A DNA stretch of 64,000 nucleotides from Colwellia demingiae (GTDB lineage: Bacteria; Pseudomonadota; Gammaproteobacteria; Enterobacterales; Alteromonadaceae), in the NCBI RefSeq assembly GCF_007954275.1, contig NZ_VOLT01000007.1:186001-250000 (forward strand), written 5' to 3'. Positions 62,677 through 64,000 of this stretch are shown piece by piece. Numbering within the stretch: position 1 is the stretch's first letter; each line of letters opens with the position of its first letter. A program made the position numbers and the translations under genes. Below the pieces are notes generated by a model, which saw only the letters and a program-made list of their open reading frames with translations, did no database searches and was not told where the DNA came from.

Positions 62677-62984
62677 CTAGTGCTAATAATACCTGTTACC
62701 ATTAAAATGTTCGAAGTTAGCATCTTCATTGGTAATGGGTTTATAGCAAATGGATTCATCTATTGCCCAACTTAGAGTTCCAGTAATGAGTTTAACAAGT
62801 TTATAGCGGCGTTATCTATTTCGAATAGGGCGCTGAATGGATGCAGGAGCATATTATTCCTGAATAACCATTATATTTATCCAATGCCTGCCTCCAAGAC
62901 TTTTAATTCTCGCTAAGTGATCGATAAATTAGTCCGGTGAGTATTATATAAAATCAATAACTTAAAATAAGAAGAAAAAGCCAA
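62677..62984. other. 308-bp gap before hemH with repeat B remnant
   Basis: Contains a repeat B copy at about 62901-62949 (TTTTAATTCTCGCTAAGTGA, then ATAAATTAGTCC and GTATTAT). It also holds a stretch at 62830-62860 sharing GCAGGAGCATATT with the complement of 25334-25355. A near-palindrome around TTCGAA lies at 62694-62738. No gene is evident. Confidence 0.5.
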
Positions 62985-64000
62985 ATGAAATCTCGCTTTA
63001 GTGCACGTCAACACAATAGTGATAATACCGCTGATGTAAATAAAAGCTCAACAACGGCAGTTTTATTAACTAATTTGGGGTCACCTGATGAGCCTACAAC
63101 AAGTGCAGTACGTCGTTATTTACGAGAGTTTTTATCAGACACGCGTGTGGTCGAAATTCCGCGCTTAATTTGGCTGTTAATTTTACACGGTATTATTTTA
63201 CGCATTAGACCAGCAAAATCTGCCAAGTTATACCAAACTGTTTGGCAAGATGATGGCGCCCCTTTAATATCAATTACGGCGGCGCAGAAAGAAAAAATGG
63301 CAACGAAAATTAAATCGCAATACGGTGACAATGTTATTGTTGATTTTGCCATGCGTTATGGAAACCCATCAATTACGAGTGTATTACAGAAATTTCAGCA
63401 ACAAGGTGTTGATAAAATTGTTGTGTTACCTTTATATCCTCAATATGCAGGTCCAACAACAGCATCCACTTTTGATGCTGTTAGTAAAGAATTACAAAAA
63501 TGGCGCTATATACCATCGATACACTTTTTAAATACGTACCATAATAATTCATTCTATATACAAGCGTTAGCTGAGACAGTCAAAGAACATGTTGCAAGTT
63601 ATGGTAAGCCAGAGCGCTTGGTGTTGTCATATCATGGCATGCCAGAGCAATTTCGTAAGTGGGGTGATCCTTATTATGACTTCTGTCAGGAAACAACTTT
63701 ACTGTTAAAAGGGCTATTACTTGAAAGTGATTTAGGTTTTACTGATGATGAAATTATCATGACCTTTCAATCACGCTTTGGTAAGGCTGAGTGGCTTAAA
63801 CCCTACACAGATGAAACACTTGAGAACCTTCCTAAGCAAGGGATAAAACACGTTGCTATTATGAGTCCTGCATTTAGTGCTGATTGTCTTGAAACACTCG
63901 AAGAATTAATTCACGAAAATAGTGAAGTCTTTTTAGAAGCAGGTGGTGAAACCTACCATTATATTGCTGCGCTAAATGATCGTGATGATCATATTGATGC
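62985..64000 (+). CDS. hemH: Ferrochelatase, 3' end beyond window
   Basis: The frame opens at an ATG after AAGAAAAAG and runs 338 codons to the window edge. It inserts Fe2+ into protoporphyrin IX. Family blocks are AVLLTNLGSPDEPTTSAVRR, VLPLYPQYAGPTTAST, the active-site His in LVLSYHGMPEQF, and the acidic stretch MSPAFSADCLETLEEL. A 20-residue polar N-terminal tail precedes the usual start. Its position after the ccm genes groups haem supply with cytochrome c maturation. Confidence 0.95.
   Translation, partial: MKSRFSARQHNSDNTADVNKSSTTAVLLTNLGSPDEPTTSAVRRYLREFLSDTRVVEIPRLIWLLILHGIILRIRPAKSAKLYQTVWQDDGAPLISITAAQKEKMATKIKSQYGDNVIVDFAMRYGNPSITSVLQKFQQQGVDKIVVLPLYPQYAGPTTASTFDAVSKELQKWRYIPSIHFLNTYHNNSFYIQALAETVKEHVASYGKPERLVLSYHGMPEQFRKWGDPYYDFCQETTLLLKGLLLESDLGFTDDEIIMTFQSRFGKAEWLKPYTDETLENLPKQGIKHVAIMSPAFSADCLETLEELIHENSEVFLEAGGETYHYIAALNDRDDHID

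Noticed and set aside
1-64000. CRISPR array, tRNA, rRNA, prophage or toxin-antitoxin module
   Set aside because: I found no regularly spaced direct repeats of CRISPR length, no cloverleaf-like sequence with a CCA end, no phage structural genes and no recognisable toxin pair.

Overview
This AT-rich 64 kb window looks like chromosome from a marine gammaproteobacterium of the Alteromonadales, most like Colwellia or a close relative. The evidence is the gene content: carbohydrate uptake through TonB-dependent receptors under LacI-type operators, a NagR-type N-acetylglucosamine (GlcNAc) regulon, a PanP-type aspartate decarboxylase, a DUF2375/TIGR02922-like small protein and a split cytochrome c maturation (ccm) locus. 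The assignment rests on recalled families, not on a search. I see no rRNA, tRNA, CRISPR array, prophage or transposase gene.

Layout. 1-7.1 kb: a truncated MFS transporter, a full-length copy of a dispersed repeat, a TetR regulator with an aldehyde dehydrogenase, a small methyltransferase, and a LysR regulator divergent from a quinone-oxidoreductase-like gene. 7.2-15.5 kb: a maltodextrin-type locus with a tryptophan-halogenase-like flavoprotein, a TonB-dependent receptor and a lipoprotein pullulanase, with three ATACGTAT-centred palindromes. 15.7-22.3 kb: an acyltransferase, an FHA protein overlapping a Ser/Thr kinase with TPRs, and small unknown proteins. 22.8-31.6 kb: an ABC-2 exporter with a TrmB-like methyltransferase, panP, nagB, an HDOD-GAF protein and two membrane proteins. 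31.7-37.7 kb: a ferric-iron ABC transporter with a Fur-like box, an orphan OmpR-type regulator, plsC and rraB. 38.0-54.2 kb: the GlcNAc/chitin locus. 54.8-62.7 kb: ccmEDCBA and ccmFGHI, back to back. 62.98 kb to the end: hemH, cut by the window.

The central system is the GlcNAc regulon. Six close copies of TGACAGCGCTGTCA lie upstream of nagB, in the nagR-pgi gap, twice before the TonB-dependent receptor, in the gap between hex and the DUF6445-sapC pair, and before nagK. They tie together outer-membrane uptake (TonB receptor), chitooligosaccharide cleavage (Hex), inner-membrane import (NagP), phosphorylation (NagK), deacetylation (NagA), deamination (NagB) and Pgi. Tryptophan-halogenase-like, SapC and DUF6445 proteins of unknown role sit in the same locus. 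At several sites the palindrome contains a -35 hexamer; in the hex/DUF6445 gap it supplies one for each direction.

The same receptor plus halogenase-like pairing occurs again in the maltodextrin locus under a different palindrome. Two families of short dispersed repeats, one with compensatory changes between paired arms, lie in the gaps between genes.
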